This document shows positions 9,335 to 18,511 of a stretch of 64,000 nt of DNA, in pieces (the stretch's first letter is position 1; the number at the start of each line of letters is the position of its first letter). The translations under genes were made by a program, and so were the position numbers. The notes under the pieces were generated by a model that was not told where the DNA came from, made no database searches, and was given only the letters and a program-made list of their open reading frames with translations. Source of the DNA: Ruegeria sp. ANG-S4 (GTDB lineage: Bacteria > Pseudomonadota > Alphaproteobacteria > Rhodobacterales > Rhodobacteraceae); contig NZ_JWLK01000010.1 in assembly GCF_000814005.1 (NCBI RefSeq), forward strand, positions 62,001 through 126,000. The letters are read 5' to 3'.

Positions 9335-9838
9335 TCAATGCTGGTGCGGACCTTCCACCCATTTTGAGGGCTTTGAAGGATCCTTTCGGGGCTTCACTTC
9401 CGAAAACTCTCCGTCGATTATGTCGCCCTGATCAAAAGGTGCGGGGCCGCCGCGAAAATGCGTACCCCCATGTCCCATCTGGAATTGTGTCACTGTTACT
9501 TTGGACTTCAGATAGCGAAACACGGCAACACGTACCCCGGGTATCAACAAAGCAAAGCCAACGGCGTCTGTGAAAAATCCGGGCGTCAGCAACAATGCGC
9601 CCGAGAGCAGGATCATCGCCCCATGGGCCAAGGGTTCGGTCGGGTCGTCCAACTCGGCGAATGATCGCTGAAGATTTGCAAGCGCCATGCGACCTTGTGT
9701 CCGCACCAAAACCGTACCCAGAACCGCCGTCAGAACGACGATGGCAAGGGTTGGCCACAGCCCGATCAGACCGCCGACTTGTATGAAAAGGGCGATCTCG
9801 ATGATGGGTACCAACAAAAATGCCAAGAACAGATACAT
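9335..9838 (-). CDS. fxsA: FxsA family membrane protein
   Basis: FxsA is a small cytoplasmic-membrane protein first known for relieving phage exclusion in E. coli; its normal cell role is unclear. The start at ATG 9838 gives 167 residues beginning M-Y-L-F-L-A-F-L-L-V-P-I-I-E-I, the conserved first helix. Further helices cover about residues 25-45 and 75-110, with P-G-F-F-T-D-A-V-G between them. A hydrophilic tail rich in H, G and P follows. It lies upstream of secB and is divergent from the Tim44-like gene. Confidence 0.85.
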   Translation of the reverse strand: MYLFLAFLLVPIIEIALFIQVGGLIGLWPTLAIVVLTAVLGTVLVRTQGRMALANLQRSFAELDDPTEPLAHGAMILLSGALLLTPGFFTDAVGFALLIPGVRVAVFRYLKSKVTVTQFQMGHGGTHFRGGPAPFDQGDIIDGEFSEVKPRKDPSKPSKWVEGPHQH

Positions 9839-9946
9839 TTGCGCTATCCTATACCATATCCCGAACTGTGGACTTGCCACCCGGTGTCACCTACATAAGT
9901 GCAAGAGGCCGGGTATACAAAGTTCCGGTTCTGAAAAGAGGACGAA

Positions 9947-10606
9947 ATGAACAATCCCATGATCCAGCTATTGGTCCTGCTTGGCATTGCTGTTTTCCTG
10001 ATCATGCGCCTAAGAAGCGTATTGGGCACACGCGAAGGCTTTGAAAAGCCGCCGCTGCAGCAACAGCCCGACACCAGCAAATCGCGCCGCGACTTCGAGG
10101 TGATCGAAGGCGGCCCGGATCATGACATCACCGACCATGTGGCCGAGGACAGCGAGCAGGCCCAGACGTTGACCGCGATGAAGCGGATCGAACCCAGTTT
10201 TTCTGTCACCGAGTTTGTTCAAGGTGCGCGCGGGGCGTATGAAATGATCGTGATGGGCTTTGAAAAAGGCAACCTGGATGAAATCCAGCCGTTCCTGTCC
10301 GAAGAAGTCTTTGACAGCTTTGTTTCGGTGGTCGCGGATCGCGAAGATAAAGGCCTGACAATCGAGGCAGAGTTCATCGGGGTGCGCGAAACCACTTTGG
10401 CGGACGCCCATTTCGACAAGGATACAAATCAAGCGGAAATCACGATGCGGTTTATTGGTGAGCTCACTTCGGTCGTACGAGATCGGGGCGGCGATATCAT
10501 CGAGGGCAACCCGAACACCGTGAAGCGCCAAAAGGACAGCTGGACATTCGCCCGCGTTATGGGAACGGATGATCCGAACTGGCTGCTTGTTGCTACGGAC
10601 GCATGA
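9947..10606 (+). CDS. Tim44/TimA-family inner-membrane protein
   Basis: Bacterial Tim44-domain proteins resemble the membrane-bound mitochondrial import motor subunit and are common in alphaproteobacteria; their substrate is not established. The 219-residue protein has an N-terminal membrane helix (about 5-22), a short charged linker, and a Tim44 domain at about 75-215 containing F-V-Q-G-A-R-G-A-Y-E-M-I and E-I-T-M-R-F-I-G-E-L. Its stop overlaps the mltA start by 4 bp. The divergent fxsA promoter region lies upstream. Confidence 0.88.
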   Translation: MNNPMIQLLVLLGIAVFLIMRLRSVLGTREGFEKPPLQQQPDTSKSRRDFEVIEGGPDHDITDHVAEDSEQAQTLTAMKRIEPSFSVTEFVQGARGAYEMIVMGFEKGNLDEIQPFLSEEVFDSFVSVVADREDKGLTIEAEFIGVRETTLADAHFDKDTNQAEITMRFIGELTSVVRDRGGDIIEGNPNTVKRQKDSWTFARVMGTDDPNWLLVATDA

Positions 10607-11643
10607 TTGCCGCGCTCCGGTCGCTCTTTCTGGTGGGTGCGATGACGACTGCCAGCGCGGCAGGAGCCGACGCGACGCGCTCTATTCTGTCATTTGACGA
10701 TCTGGATGGCTGGGCCGCCGACGATCACGGGGCGGCCCTTTCAGTTTTTCTCAATACCTGCGGGGATCTGAAAGATCCTGATTGGCAGGCGCTGTGCGCC
10801 GCGGCACGCAGCTATGAACCTGGGGCTGCCCGGGCCTTCTTTGAGGTGTTTTTCCGTCCGGTTTTAATCGAAGATGGTGATGACGCCCTTTTCACCGGTT
10901 ACTTCGAACCCGAACTGGACGGGGCGACAACTCCTTCAGGGAAGTTCCGGTATCCGCTGTACAAAATGCCGCCCGAGGCGAGACAGCAAAGCCAATGGCT
11001 GAGCCGGCGCGAGTTGTTGAGCAGCGACGTAATGAAGGGCCGTGGGCTGGAAATCGCCTGGGTCGATGATCCTGTCGAGTTGTTCTTCCTTCAGATTCAG
11101 GGCTCGGGCCGCATTCGCCTGCCGGATGGCAGCGCACTACGCGTTGGATACGGCGGGGCCAACGGGCATCCGTATCGGTCGATCGGGGCAGAGTTGGTGC
11201 GGCGTGGGGCGCTGGGCGCACACGAGGTCAGTGCCCAGATGATCCGCGCCTGGGTGCGCAAGAATCCTGAGGCCGGAGCCGAACTTTTGTTCCACAACCC
11301 ATCCTACGTATTCTTCCGCGAGGTCACGCGCGTTGCGCCAGAATTTGGACCCCTGGGCGCGATGAACCGATCTGTCACGACACTGCGTAGTATTGCCGCT
11401 GATCCTGCCTATACACCCCTTGGCGCCCCTGTCTGGGTCGAGAAAGACGGCAAGAACCCAATGCGGCGTTTGATGATCGCTCAGGATACCGGGTCGGCCA
11501 TCAAGGGCGCGCAGCGCGCAGACATCTTTTTCGGCACCGGGGATCAGGCCGGGCAAGCGGCCGGACGTCTGAAAGATCCTGGCCGCATGGTCGTCCTTTT
11601 GCCAATTCAACGTGCGTATGCGTTGCTTCCGGACGAGTTCTGA
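10603..11643 (+). CDS. mltA: Membrane-bound lytic murein transglycosylase A (MltA)
   Basis: MltA cleaves peptidoglycan glycan strands to 1,6-anhydromuropeptides in the periplasm. The 346-residue protein has an N-terminal signal sequence (about 1-20) without an obvious lipobox cysteine, the MltA domain from about 100, with F-T-G-Y-F-E-P and F-F-L-Q-I-Q-G-S-G-R, and the C-terminal 3D domain whose aspartate lies in Q-D-T-G-S-A-I-K-G-x-x-R-A-D-I-F-F-G near 290-308. It is coupled to the Tim44-like gene upstream (ATGA) and to smr downstream (TGATG). Confidence 0.93.
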   Translation: MIAALRSLFLVGAMTTASAAGADATRSILSFDDLDGWAADDHGAALSVFLNTCGDLKDPDWQALCAAARSYEPGAARAFFEVFFRPVLIEDGDDALFTGYFEPELDGATTPSGKFRYPLYKMPPEARQQSQWLSRRELLSSDVMKGRGLEIAWVDDPVELFFLQIQGSGRIRLPDGSALRVGYGGANGHPYRSIGAELVRRGALGAHEVSAQMIRAWVRKNPEAGAELLFHNPSYVFFREVTRVAPEFGPLGAMNRSVTTLRSIAADPAYTPLGAPVWVEKDGKNPMRRLMIAQDTGSAIKGAQRADIFFGTGDQAGQAAGRLKDPGRMVVLLPIQRAYALLPDEF

Positions 11644-12236
11644 TGTCTCGGCGAAAATTGACGGCGGATGAAATCGAGCTTTGGCGCAAGGTCGCAAAAC
11701 AGGCTGAACGCCTGCATCCGGAACTGCCCCAGACCGTGCATCCAACCCTATTGCCAAAGCCAAAGCCGTCGAAAACGCCAAAGCCACGGATCGAGGCCTT
11801 TGAAATCGGTCAGATGTCCAAACCCGCACCAACAGCAGGCCGGAGCACGTTCAAGCCATCTGTTGCCGAGGAGCTTCGGGGTGCTCCGGTTCAGATGGAT
11901 ATCAAAGCTTTCGGGCGCATGAAGCGTGGCAAACTCAAGCCCGAGGGAAGGATCGATCTTCATGGTATGCGCGTCGATACTGCGCACCCCGCCCTGATCC
12001 GTTTCATCCTGACGGCGCAGACACAAGGCAAACGCCTGGTTCTGGTCATCACAGGCAAAGGCAAAGACAGGGACGAGCCCGGCCCCATCCCCACCCCGCG
12101 CGGTGTTCTTCGCAACCAGGTCCCACAATGGCTGTCCCTGCCGCCGCTGGCTCAAGCCGTGCTACAGGTAGCGCCCGCGCATATCAGCCATGGCGGCGAG
12201 GGGGCGTATTATGTCTATCTGCGTCGAAACCGGTGA
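11643..12236 (+). CDS. Smr domain protein (MutS2 C-terminal-like nuclease family)
   Basis: Small stand-alone Smr proteins carry the nicking-endonuclease-like domain found at the end of MutS2. This one has 197 residues: a basic, proline-rich N-terminal half and an Smr domain from about residue 100 with I-D-L-H-G-M-R-V-D, L-V-I-T-G-K-G and the final H-G-G-E-G-A-Y-Y-V-Y-L-R. Its ATG shares one base with the mltA stop codon. It is the last core gene before the accessory glycan island; substrate is unknown. Confidence 0.9.
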   Translation: MSRRKLTADEIELWRKVAKQAERLHPELPQTVHPTLLPKPKPSKTPKPRIEAFEIGQMSKPAPTAGRSTFKPSVAEELRGAPVQMDIKAFGRMKRGKLKPEGRIDLHGMRVDTAHPALIRFILTAQTQGKRLVLVITGKGKDRDEPGPIPTPRGVLRNQVPQWLSLPPLAQAVLQVAPAHISHGGEGAYYVYLRRNR

Positions 12237-12359
12237 TAGTTAAGTTGATCCAGAAATAGAAATTTTTGGAAACGACAACACGCGCGCTTTGCAATTTAAC
12301 CAATCAAAGGCAATTCGACTCGTTTCTGGAAAGCTGAATTGCAGGTGGGGGCGCAGTTA

Positions 12360-13379
12360 CTAAAGACCAGACGCCCATTTCGCCCATTCGTGGACTCTGT
12401 GAGGGCGCGACTGGGCGCGAATAATGTTGCGACGCTTTCCGGGTGCCACGGGTTGTGCGCCATGCGCAGTATCGGTGAGAAACAAAAAGAACGTTCCTGC
12501 GGGGCCCCCAGTTGATATGACGGGGACATCTTCTTCGCGGACGCTATTGTCGATCTTTCGAAGTGGAACGCCGTCGAACATAGCGTCTTCGCGCGCGTAT
12601 CTGAGCCACTTGTTGCTGCCGACCCCTGCGCGCATGGCGCCGCAACCTTCTCCGCCGTCGGTGACATATAGCCAAGACTTCAATGTAAGTTGTTTGTCCC
12701 AATGCAAGGTACCTGATGCTGGCACGCTGGTGTGATCGGTCCATTGCGCGTAAAGCGCTGAATTGAAGTCAAATGCTTGTCCCGCAAAGATCTCGCGTGT
12801 TATTTGGCTGATCGTTTCCGACGCAAACAGTGCATGAACCTCGTCAAACCGTTCTGAAGGCAAACCCTCGCGTTCAATCCAAACACCGAAGGAATTAGCT
12901 GTAGAGTCTTCCCGAGCGTCGACTTTATAGGCGAATTGGGCACCGTTTTCGATCATGTCCTCGTACTGGCGTGAGATTCTTTCAAGCCGGTCTTCTCCAA
13001 GAACCGATGGAAAGATAGCGACACCATAATTTCGCAGAGTTTCGACAACCGTTGACATATCTACCGGTTCACGAAAGGTAACCAGGTCGAGGCAGGCTTC
13101 GGCATTTCTGTCCAAAGCCTCAAAGTCGTCAATTCTGCTCTGAACTTTGCGCAGAACACTTGCCGTGTCTGCGGGACCCTCGGGCTTATCCTTGGAGTTA
13201 ACGTCTCCAGTTTCAGGCTTGTCCATTACAATGCGCATCGAAAGCGGGTCCGAAAGAAGCACTTGGCTCTCCTCAACCCTACTGGTCGCCGCAATTGCGT
13301 CGCGAGGCACGTGTAACTCCGTTGAGTCTGAGAAATCCTTCTTTCTAGAAAGATACTCGCTTGCTTTTTTGAACAACAT
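12360..13379 (-). CDS. PhyH-like Fe(II)/2-oxoglutarate oxygenase in glycan island
   Basis: The protein resembles phytanoyl-CoA dioxygenase (PhyH) family enzymes, which hydroxylate small molecules with Fe(II) and 2-oxoglutarate. From the ATG at 13379 it has 339 residues. The facial triad is visible as H226-x-D228 (L-H-W-D-K-Q) and distal H306 (T-A-H-G-A-Q), followed about ten residues later by R316/R317, suited to 2-oxoglutarate binding. The first 80 residues are polar and unlike the core. It is the last gene of a leftward group with a nucleotide-sugar dehydrogenase, so a sugar or lipid substrate of a surface glycan is possible. Substrate is not deducible. Confidence 0.65.
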   Translation of the reverse strand: MLFKKASEYLSRKKDFSDSTELHVPRDAIAATSRVEESQVLLSDPLSMRIVMDKPETGDVNSKDKPEGPADTASVLRKVQSRIDDFEALDRNAEACLDLVTFREPVDMSTVVETLRNYGVAIFPSVLGEDRLERISRQYEDMIENGAQFAYKVDAREDSTANSFGVWIEREGLPSERFDEVHALFASETISQITREIFAGQAFDFNSALYAQWTDHTSVPASGTLHWDKQLTLKSWLYVTDGGEGCGAMRAGVGSNKWLRYAREDAMFDGVPLRKIDNSVREEDVPVISTGGPAGTFFLFLTDTAHGAQPVAPGKRRNIIRAQSRPHRVHEWAKWASGL

Positions 13380-13525
13380 GGTATGCCTTCGGTTATCTTT
13401 GGCCAAATCTAGCCCATCTCTAAGTCTTGTCGCAACAACGACACACTCTGGGTCACGCTGTTTGTTGGAGTGAAACCGCTGCTCAGATCGGCAGTTCAAT
13501 CAGCCGTTCAATGAGGTTGATGTCC

Positions 13526-14827
13526 TCAGGCCCGGACAATGTTTTCCCCGCCGTCCCGAAATTTTCCGCGCGTATCAATCAAAAGCGGGGCGTTCTCTTT
13601 GATCATGCCGTAGTCAAACGAACTGTGATCGGTCAACAGAAGCACCGCGTCTTGTTCAGAAAGTACCTGTGGTGTGAGATCGACCGACGACAAATCGAAC
13701 TTGTGCTCGCGCATCGTTGGAAAAACGGGCACATTAGGGTCGGAGTAAGACAGATCAGCGCCCCATTCGCGCAACAGCTCCATCACAAGGACCGACGGGC
13801 TTTCCCGGACATCATCTATGTCCCTTTTGTATGAGATACCAAGTGTAAGAACTTTCGCGCCCTTAAGCGATTTTCCGGCCTCATTGAGTGCGCGGATCGT
13901 CTTGTCGACCACAAACTGAGGCATTTGATTGTTAATCTCACCAGCCAGTTCAATGAATCGGGTGTGAAGGCCGTATTCGCGTGCCTTCCAGGTGAGGTAG
14001 AACGGGTCAATTGGTATGCAATGTCCGCCGATACCCGGCCCCGGGTAATAAGGCGTAAACCCAAACGGCTTCGTCGCGGCGGCCTCAATGATCTCAAAAA
14101 TGTCCAAGTTCATTGCGTCGGCAACGATTTTCATTTCGTTGGCAAGACCGATATTGATGGATCGGTGAATGTTTTCGAGCAGCTTTACAAGCTCGGCCGC
14201 TTGCGTCGAACTGACTGGCACAACCTTGTCAATAAAGGACCCGTACAACTTTTGTCCTTCAGCCAAACACGCAGGCGTATGACCGCCCACAATCTTGGGG
14301 ATTGTTTTGGTGTTGAAATGCCTGTTGCCTGGGTCTTCCCGCTCAGGCGAGTAAACGAGGTAGAAGTCCTTACCCACTTCAAGTCCGGACTTCTCTACGT
14401 AAGGAAGCAACACTTCTTTTGTGGTTCCTGGCCAAGAAGTGCTTTCGAGACTCAGCAACTGACCCTTGCGCAGGTACGGAGCGATCGACTCCATTGTCGC
14501 AGTCACAAAACTCAGGTCCGGTTCCCTTGATTTATCCAATGGCGTCGGTACGCAGATAATCAAAGCATTACATTCCGCGGCGCGACTGAAATCAGTTGTT
14601 GCCTGAAAGCCGGCCGAAAGCATGTTGGAAATACTGTCATCTGAGATATGTTTGATCGGACTGATGCCGCCGTTGAGTTGTTCAATTCGTTCGGGCAGAA
14701 CGTCAAAACCCAGAACTGGGTGACCGCACTCTGAGATGCGCAATGCGAGCGGAACGCCGACGTATCCGAGGCCGAGCACTCCGACTTTTCCGGAGCTTGT
14801 AGATACCGTGACTGAAGGGCTGGGCAT
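13526..14827 (-). CDS. UDP-N-acetylhexosamine 6-dehydrogenase (WbpA/TviB type)
   Basis: Enzymes of this type oxidise C6 of a UDP-HexNAc (or UDP-glucose) twice with NAD to make the uronic acid for surface polysaccharide. The 433-residue protein has the NAD motif G-x-G-x-x-G (G-L-G-Y-V-G at 19-24), the conserved S-T-S-W-P-G-T-T strand, catalytic cysteine in G-G-H-C-I-P-I-D-P near 270 and [15 protein letters not shown] near 350. The P-G-P-G-I-G-G-H-C and P-x-P-T-P-L features favour the UDP-HexNAc branch (WbpA-like) over UDP-glucose dehydrogenase, but the exact substrate is inferred. Confidence 0.85.
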   Translation of the reverse strand: MPSPSVTVSTSSGKVGVLGLGYVGVPLALRISECGHPVLGFDVLPERIEQLNGGISPIKHISDDSISNMLSAGFQATTDFSRAAECNALIICVPTPLDKSREPDLSFVTATMESIAPYLRKGQLLSLESTSWPGTTKEVLLPYVEKSGLEVGKDFYLVYSPEREDPGNRHFNTKTIPKIVGGHTPACLAEGQKLYGSFIDKVVPVSSTQAAELVKLLENIHRSINIGLANEMKIVADAMNLDIFEIIEAAATKPFGFTPYYPGPGIGGHCIPIDPFYLTWKAREYGLHTRFIELAGEINNQMPQFVVDKTIRALNEAGKSLKGAKVLTLGISYKRDIDDVRESPSVLVMELLREWGADLSYSDPNVPVFPTMREHKFDLSSVDLTPQVLSEQDAVLLLTDHSSFDYGMIKENAPLLIDTRGKFRDGGENIVRA

Positions 14828-15071
14828 GATTCACGATCCGTTGAAGAATTTTTCTGCTTCTAGCGTGTTGTGCGCGGAATGCAAACTGAGTGTGTAAGCT
14901 TGATTTTGGCATATGGGCGAGTTGGCTTGAACAAATTCGGCCTCGGGAAATTCAGTGTAAGTTTCCAGGTATTTTGACCACTCAATCTGCGACGCCATTT
15001 CCAAGGCGGCTGGTCTGACAAAAGCGGGTCAAATCCATTAGATCAGTTTTGTTCCGAACCGTTGGACCGCG

Positions 15072-15683
15072 CTACTTTTCCATCAAGAACCAAGTAATGT
15101 CGTCTTGCGGCGCCCAGTTATCGCGTTTGTAAATAAATCCGTAGTCAACAAGCTTAAGCCCAAACTGATCCATCAACTCCCCCGCAAAATCTCTTTTGAA
15201 AAGCCTGTCGGTACTTCCCCGATAGCTGATCGTTGTAGGCGTTGGGTTGTAATACTCTGCAACCAGCACATATCGCCGAGAGACTTCGAAAAGATTGGTG
15301 TAAACGTCATGTAGCCTGTCGGGGTTAATGTGAATCAACACTCCAGCGGTGAAGGTCAAATCCACAGCGTCGTGTTCGATTGGATCGAGAATCGTCCCTC
15401 GTGTAATTTTAGCGATCTCAAGTTCCGAGGCTCGCTTCGCGGCTTCTTCGTTGATCTCAATCCCGCTAAGCTTCAACGAGGGCATGAGCTTGTTCAATGC
15501 CAGCAAGTTGCCGCCGATATTGCATCCCAATTCGAGAACAGACGTGATCCCGTGCGCGCTGGAAAGCATCTTTGACCACATGGCGACTTTAGGCATCAAC
15601 AGCCGTTCATGCGTATTGCGTTCAATATACTGATTGCCGAACTTTCCGGCCCAAAACTCTTCCTGTTCAGTGGAAAAACTCAA
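15072..15683 (-). CDS. Pseudaminic-acid-biosynthesis-associated SAM methylase
   Basis: This is a class I SAM-dependent methyltransferase resembling the methylases that accompany pseudaminic or related nonulosonate loci. I chose the TTG at 15683 because an AGGAG site lies seven bases upstream and the protein then opens at the family-typical S-F-S-T-E-Q-E-E-F-W-A-G block, giving 203 residues. The SAM loop E-L-G-C-N-I-G-G-N is near 46-54 and a motif II-like D-L-T-F-T-A-G-V-L-I-H-I-N follows. Upstream in-frame codons are cysteine- and arginine-rich and unlikely to be translated. Context (pseB and pseC nearby) supports a sugar substrate. Confidence 0.7.
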   Translation of the reverse strand: MSFSTEQEEFWAGKFGNQYIERNTHERLLMPKVAMWSKMLSSAHGITSVLELGCNIGGNLLALNKLMPSLKLSGIEINEEAAKRASELEIAKITRGTILDPIEHDAVDLTFTAGVLIHINPDRLHDVYTNLFEVSRRYVLVAEYYNPTPTTISYRGSTDRLFKRDFAGELMDQFGLKLVDYGFIYKRDNWAPQDDITWFLMEK

Positions 15684-15772
15684 TTTTGATCTCCTGGTGG
15701 ATGAACATCCACTCGCTTCACTGCCCGCAAACCGTTTGCGATGCAAGTTTCCGGAATGTGGATGGCAGTTTT

Positions 15773-17341
15773 TCAACGTTTCAATTCAGCAAATGCCTCT
15801 CGTACGCGAGCGATGTTCTCGGTCTGACGCTCTTTTGCGGTGGGCCTCTGGCTGCCACCAGATTGCCTGAGCGCGATGTCGGTAACCACGTTTACGAGTG
15901 TTTCGAAATCTGTCGCCACACTGATTTCATCTGCCGCCACTAACTCCTCAAAAACTGCAGCGCCCTTTTTGGACCAAACGGCTGCGTCTGCTCCATAATC
16001 AAGCGCTTCGTAAATGATTGTAGAAGCATTACAGAGAATTAAGTCAATTTCCGGAAGCACCTGGTGCAGCGGTTTGGCGCTTTCGGCCAACACACTTTCC
16101 TTCGTGACGCCAAACTCGCGCGCAACTTCATCAAGGTAATTGTGCCCCATAGGATGCAAACGGAACCTCCAGTCCACAATGTCCCTGGTCGCAAGGTACG
16201 CATCTTTTACATGCGGCTGGATCATTGGATCGCCACCATATTGAAAACCAATCAGCACCTGTGGCCGTTGGTGCCCACTTTCGAAGGAAATGGTTTCGCC
16301 CGCGAGCGAGTAGTCCAATGCCGTTTTCGGGTTTCCACCAACAATGGCACGATGCCTGCCACTGCCATTTGAGTTAATGTAGGCAGCGCTGCGCTTATCC
16401 CAGCACCAGAAGACGTCCGGAAGTAATTCGTACCCGTGTTTGGGCGCCTTGTTCCAATTGGAAACAAGCGGGTGATGTTGATGCATGCCCCCATGCTGAA
16501 TGTCGATCACGGGAATCCCAAGTCGTTTTCCCGCCGCACAGATATAGCTGACACCTGTGTAGCTGCTTAGAAAAACTGCCTTGGGCTTAATATGACTTAA
16601 GACGGCGAACCAATACATCAGGCGTTGTGAACAGTTTTTAACTCTCACCAATACCTCATATTCATTCAGTCGCAGTTGCGCATAGCGATCAGGTATTGAA
16701 GCATTTACTCGTGAAACGGTCTTCAGAATCTTGTTTCGCACCCAAAGCTCGGCCAGCGTTGAAGGCCTTAGAAAGTTAATCAGGTCCCGGCTTGGCATGT
16801 AGGGAAGAACTTCGGTCGGCAGCAAAAACTCTGACCCGAAGTCGCTTGGATTGCCGTCTACCAGCGTCAGCTGCCGGTGCTCCTCCGGGCAAAGATACCT
16901 TATCCCATCCGTCAAAGGTTCATGCGCCTTGCCATGCGCAACCTGACGATACTGCGCACTGCGCGTCAGAAACAAGTGATCTGCGGTTGGTAAATTTTGG
17001 ATATGACCGCTCAAATTGCGCTCTGCTGCACGGCTATTCAGGTCATCAAAATACTTTACGCCAGTCGAACGGTCTCTAAGCGCCAACTGATAGAGCTCGA
17101 TTTTTCGTTGGCGGGTAACCTCGGCTAACGCTAGTTCATTGCGCGGCGCCTGAAACTTCCGCTCCGCATTGATCATAAAGCGCATCAATGGCCAGTAATT
17201 ATAGTGGAAAAATCGGCAGCTTCCCGGAACAACTTGGTTCTCGATTTCGGTCAGCAACTCGATAAACGCCCGTCCTTCGGGCAAACTTGTTTCCTGCTTG
17301 AGTGGCATGAGGGCCTCGTCGCGAGAGTGCCCGTGCGACAT
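15773..17341 (-). CDS. Large surface-polysaccharide transferase-like protein (GT-B-like)
   Basis: I do not recognise an exact family. From the ATG at 17341 the protein has 522 residues with no signal peptide. The C-terminal half looks like a GT-B or CDP-glycerol-transferase-type fold: V-I-D-I-Q-H-G-G-M-H-Q-H-H, then R-L-H-P-M-G-H, then L-C-N-A-S-T-I-I-Y-E-A-L-D-Y-G, a sequence of donor-binding elements found in capsule polymer transferases. It is transcribed with the methylase and divergently from pseB. A TTG at 17401 or an ATG at 17308 are alternative starts. Role in assembling the island's glycan is inferred. Confidence 0.55.
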   Translation of the reverse strand: MSHGHSRDEALMPLKQETSLPEGRAFIELLTEIENQVVPGSCRFFHYNYWPLMRFMINAERKFQAPRNELALAEVTRQRKIELYQLALRDRSTGVKYFDDLNSRAAERNLSGHIQNLPTADHLFLTRSAQYRQVAHGKAHEPLTDGIRYLCPEEHRQLTLVDGNPSDFGSEFLLPTEVLPYMPSRDLINFLRPSTLAELWVRNKILKTVSRVNASIPDRYAQLRLNEYEVLVRVKNCSQRLMYWFAVLSHIKPKAVFLSSYTGVSYICAAGKRLGIPVIDIQHGGMHQHHPLVSNWNKAPKHGYELLPDVFWCWDKRSAAYINSNGSGRHRAIVGGNPKTALDYSLAGETISFESGHQRPQVLIGFQYGGDPMIQPHVKDAYLATRDIVDWRFRLHPMGHNYLDEVAREFGVTKESVLAESAKPLHQVLPEIDLILCNASTIIYEALDYGADAAVWSKKGAAVFEELVAADEISVATDFETLVNVVTDIALRQSGGSQRPTAKERQTENIARVREAFAELKR

Positions 17342-17500
17342 TTTGTGCCGCCCACACTCAGATATCCTTTCCTTGGTATGACGAATATGTGAGTTATTCA
17401 AGCACTCAAGGTACGCTTTTCGTCGGGCAGTAAACCCTTTGCGGCCAGAGGTTTTCTTCGGTATTCAAATGCAACAAAAAACTTGAAGCGAGCTGATTTC

Positions 17501-18511
17501 ATGAGTTCCAAATTCGACAACGCCACCGTCTTGGTGACCGGAGGGACCGGTTCTTTCGGCAACGCTTTCGTCCCGATGACTCTTGCGACGACCAATGTAA
17601 AAAAGGTTATCGTCTTTTCCCGCGATGAAATGAAGCAATGGGAAATGGCGAAGAACTTTCAGCATGATAATCGTGTCAGGTTCTTTATCGGAGATGTTCG
17701 GGACCGAGAGCGTCTTTACCGCGCGTTCGATGGGGTGGATTATGTTGTCCATGCCGCTGCAACAAAGATTGTTCCAACGGCCGAATACAACCCATTCGAA
17801 TGCATCAAGACCAACGTAAATGGTGCAATGAACGTTATCGATGCCGCGATCGACAAACGCGTGAAGGGCGTGGTTGCGCTTTCAACGGACAAAGCGTCCA
17901 GCCCAATTAACCTGTATGGTGCCTCAAAGCTGGCGTCTGATAAGCTCTTTGTCGCAGGTAATTCTTACGCTGGTTCGCACGACACACACTTTTCCGTGGT
18001 GAGGTATGGGAATGTCATGGGCTCAAGAGGTTCAGTGATACCGTTCTTCATGCAAAAGCAAGATGTTCCGAGCTTGCCTATAACCGACCAGCGAATGACC
18101 CGCTTCATGATCACGCTTGAAGAAGGTGTCGAACTCGTTTGGCACGCATTCAATGATATGGTTGGCGGCGAAATCTACGTCAAAAAAATCCCCTCAATGA
18201 AAGTGACGGACATTGCCCGGGCTATTTCTCCGAATGCCACGCATGAGATTATCGGTATTCGTCCCGGGGAAAAGATTCACGAGCAAATGGTCGGCATCGA
18301 AGATGCGCCGTTCACTTATGAATACGAAGAATACTTCAAAATCCTTCCTGCGATTCACAATTGGTCGACGTCGAAGGAGCGCATAAAAGATGGGGTCAGA
18401 GTAGCAGATGACTTTGTGTATTCGAGTGACAAAAATGACGATTGGATGACAGAAGACGCTCTGTTGGCTTGGATCGAAAAGAACCGTTCCAGTTTGGAAG
18501 GGCACAAATGA
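17501..18511 (+). CDS. pseB: UDP-GlcNAc 4,6-dehydratase (5-inverting) PseB
   Basis: PseB converts UDP-GlcNAc to the 4-keto-6-deoxy-L-arabino sugar, the first step to pseudaminic acid. The 336-residue SDR protein starts at ATG 17501 (M-S-S-K-F-D-N), has the NADP motif T-G-G-T-G-S-F-G at 13-20, the T-D-K triplet at 129-131 and the Y139-x-x-x-K143 catalytic pair in N-L-Y-G-A-S-K. The extended A-A-A-T-K-I-V-P-T-A-E-Y-N-P segment is typical of PseB and FlaA1. It overlaps pseC by 4 bp, so the two enzymes are made together. Confidence 0.92.
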   Translation: MSSKFDNATVLVTGGTGSFGNAFVPMTLATTNVKKVIVFSRDEMKQWEMAKNFQHDNRVRFFIGDVRDRERLYRAFDGVDYVVHAAATKIVPTAEYNPFECIKTNVNGAMNVIDAAIDKRVKGVVALSTDKASSPINLYGASKLASDKLFVAGNSYAGSHDTHFSVVRYGNVMGSRGSVIPFFMQKQDVPSLPITDQRMTRFMITLEEGVELVWHAFNDMVGGEIYVKKIPSMKVTDIARAISPNATHEIIGIRPGEKIHEQMVGIEDAPFTYEYEEYFKILPAIHNWSTSKERIKDGVRVADDFVYSSDKNDDWMTEDALLAWIEKNRSSLEGHK

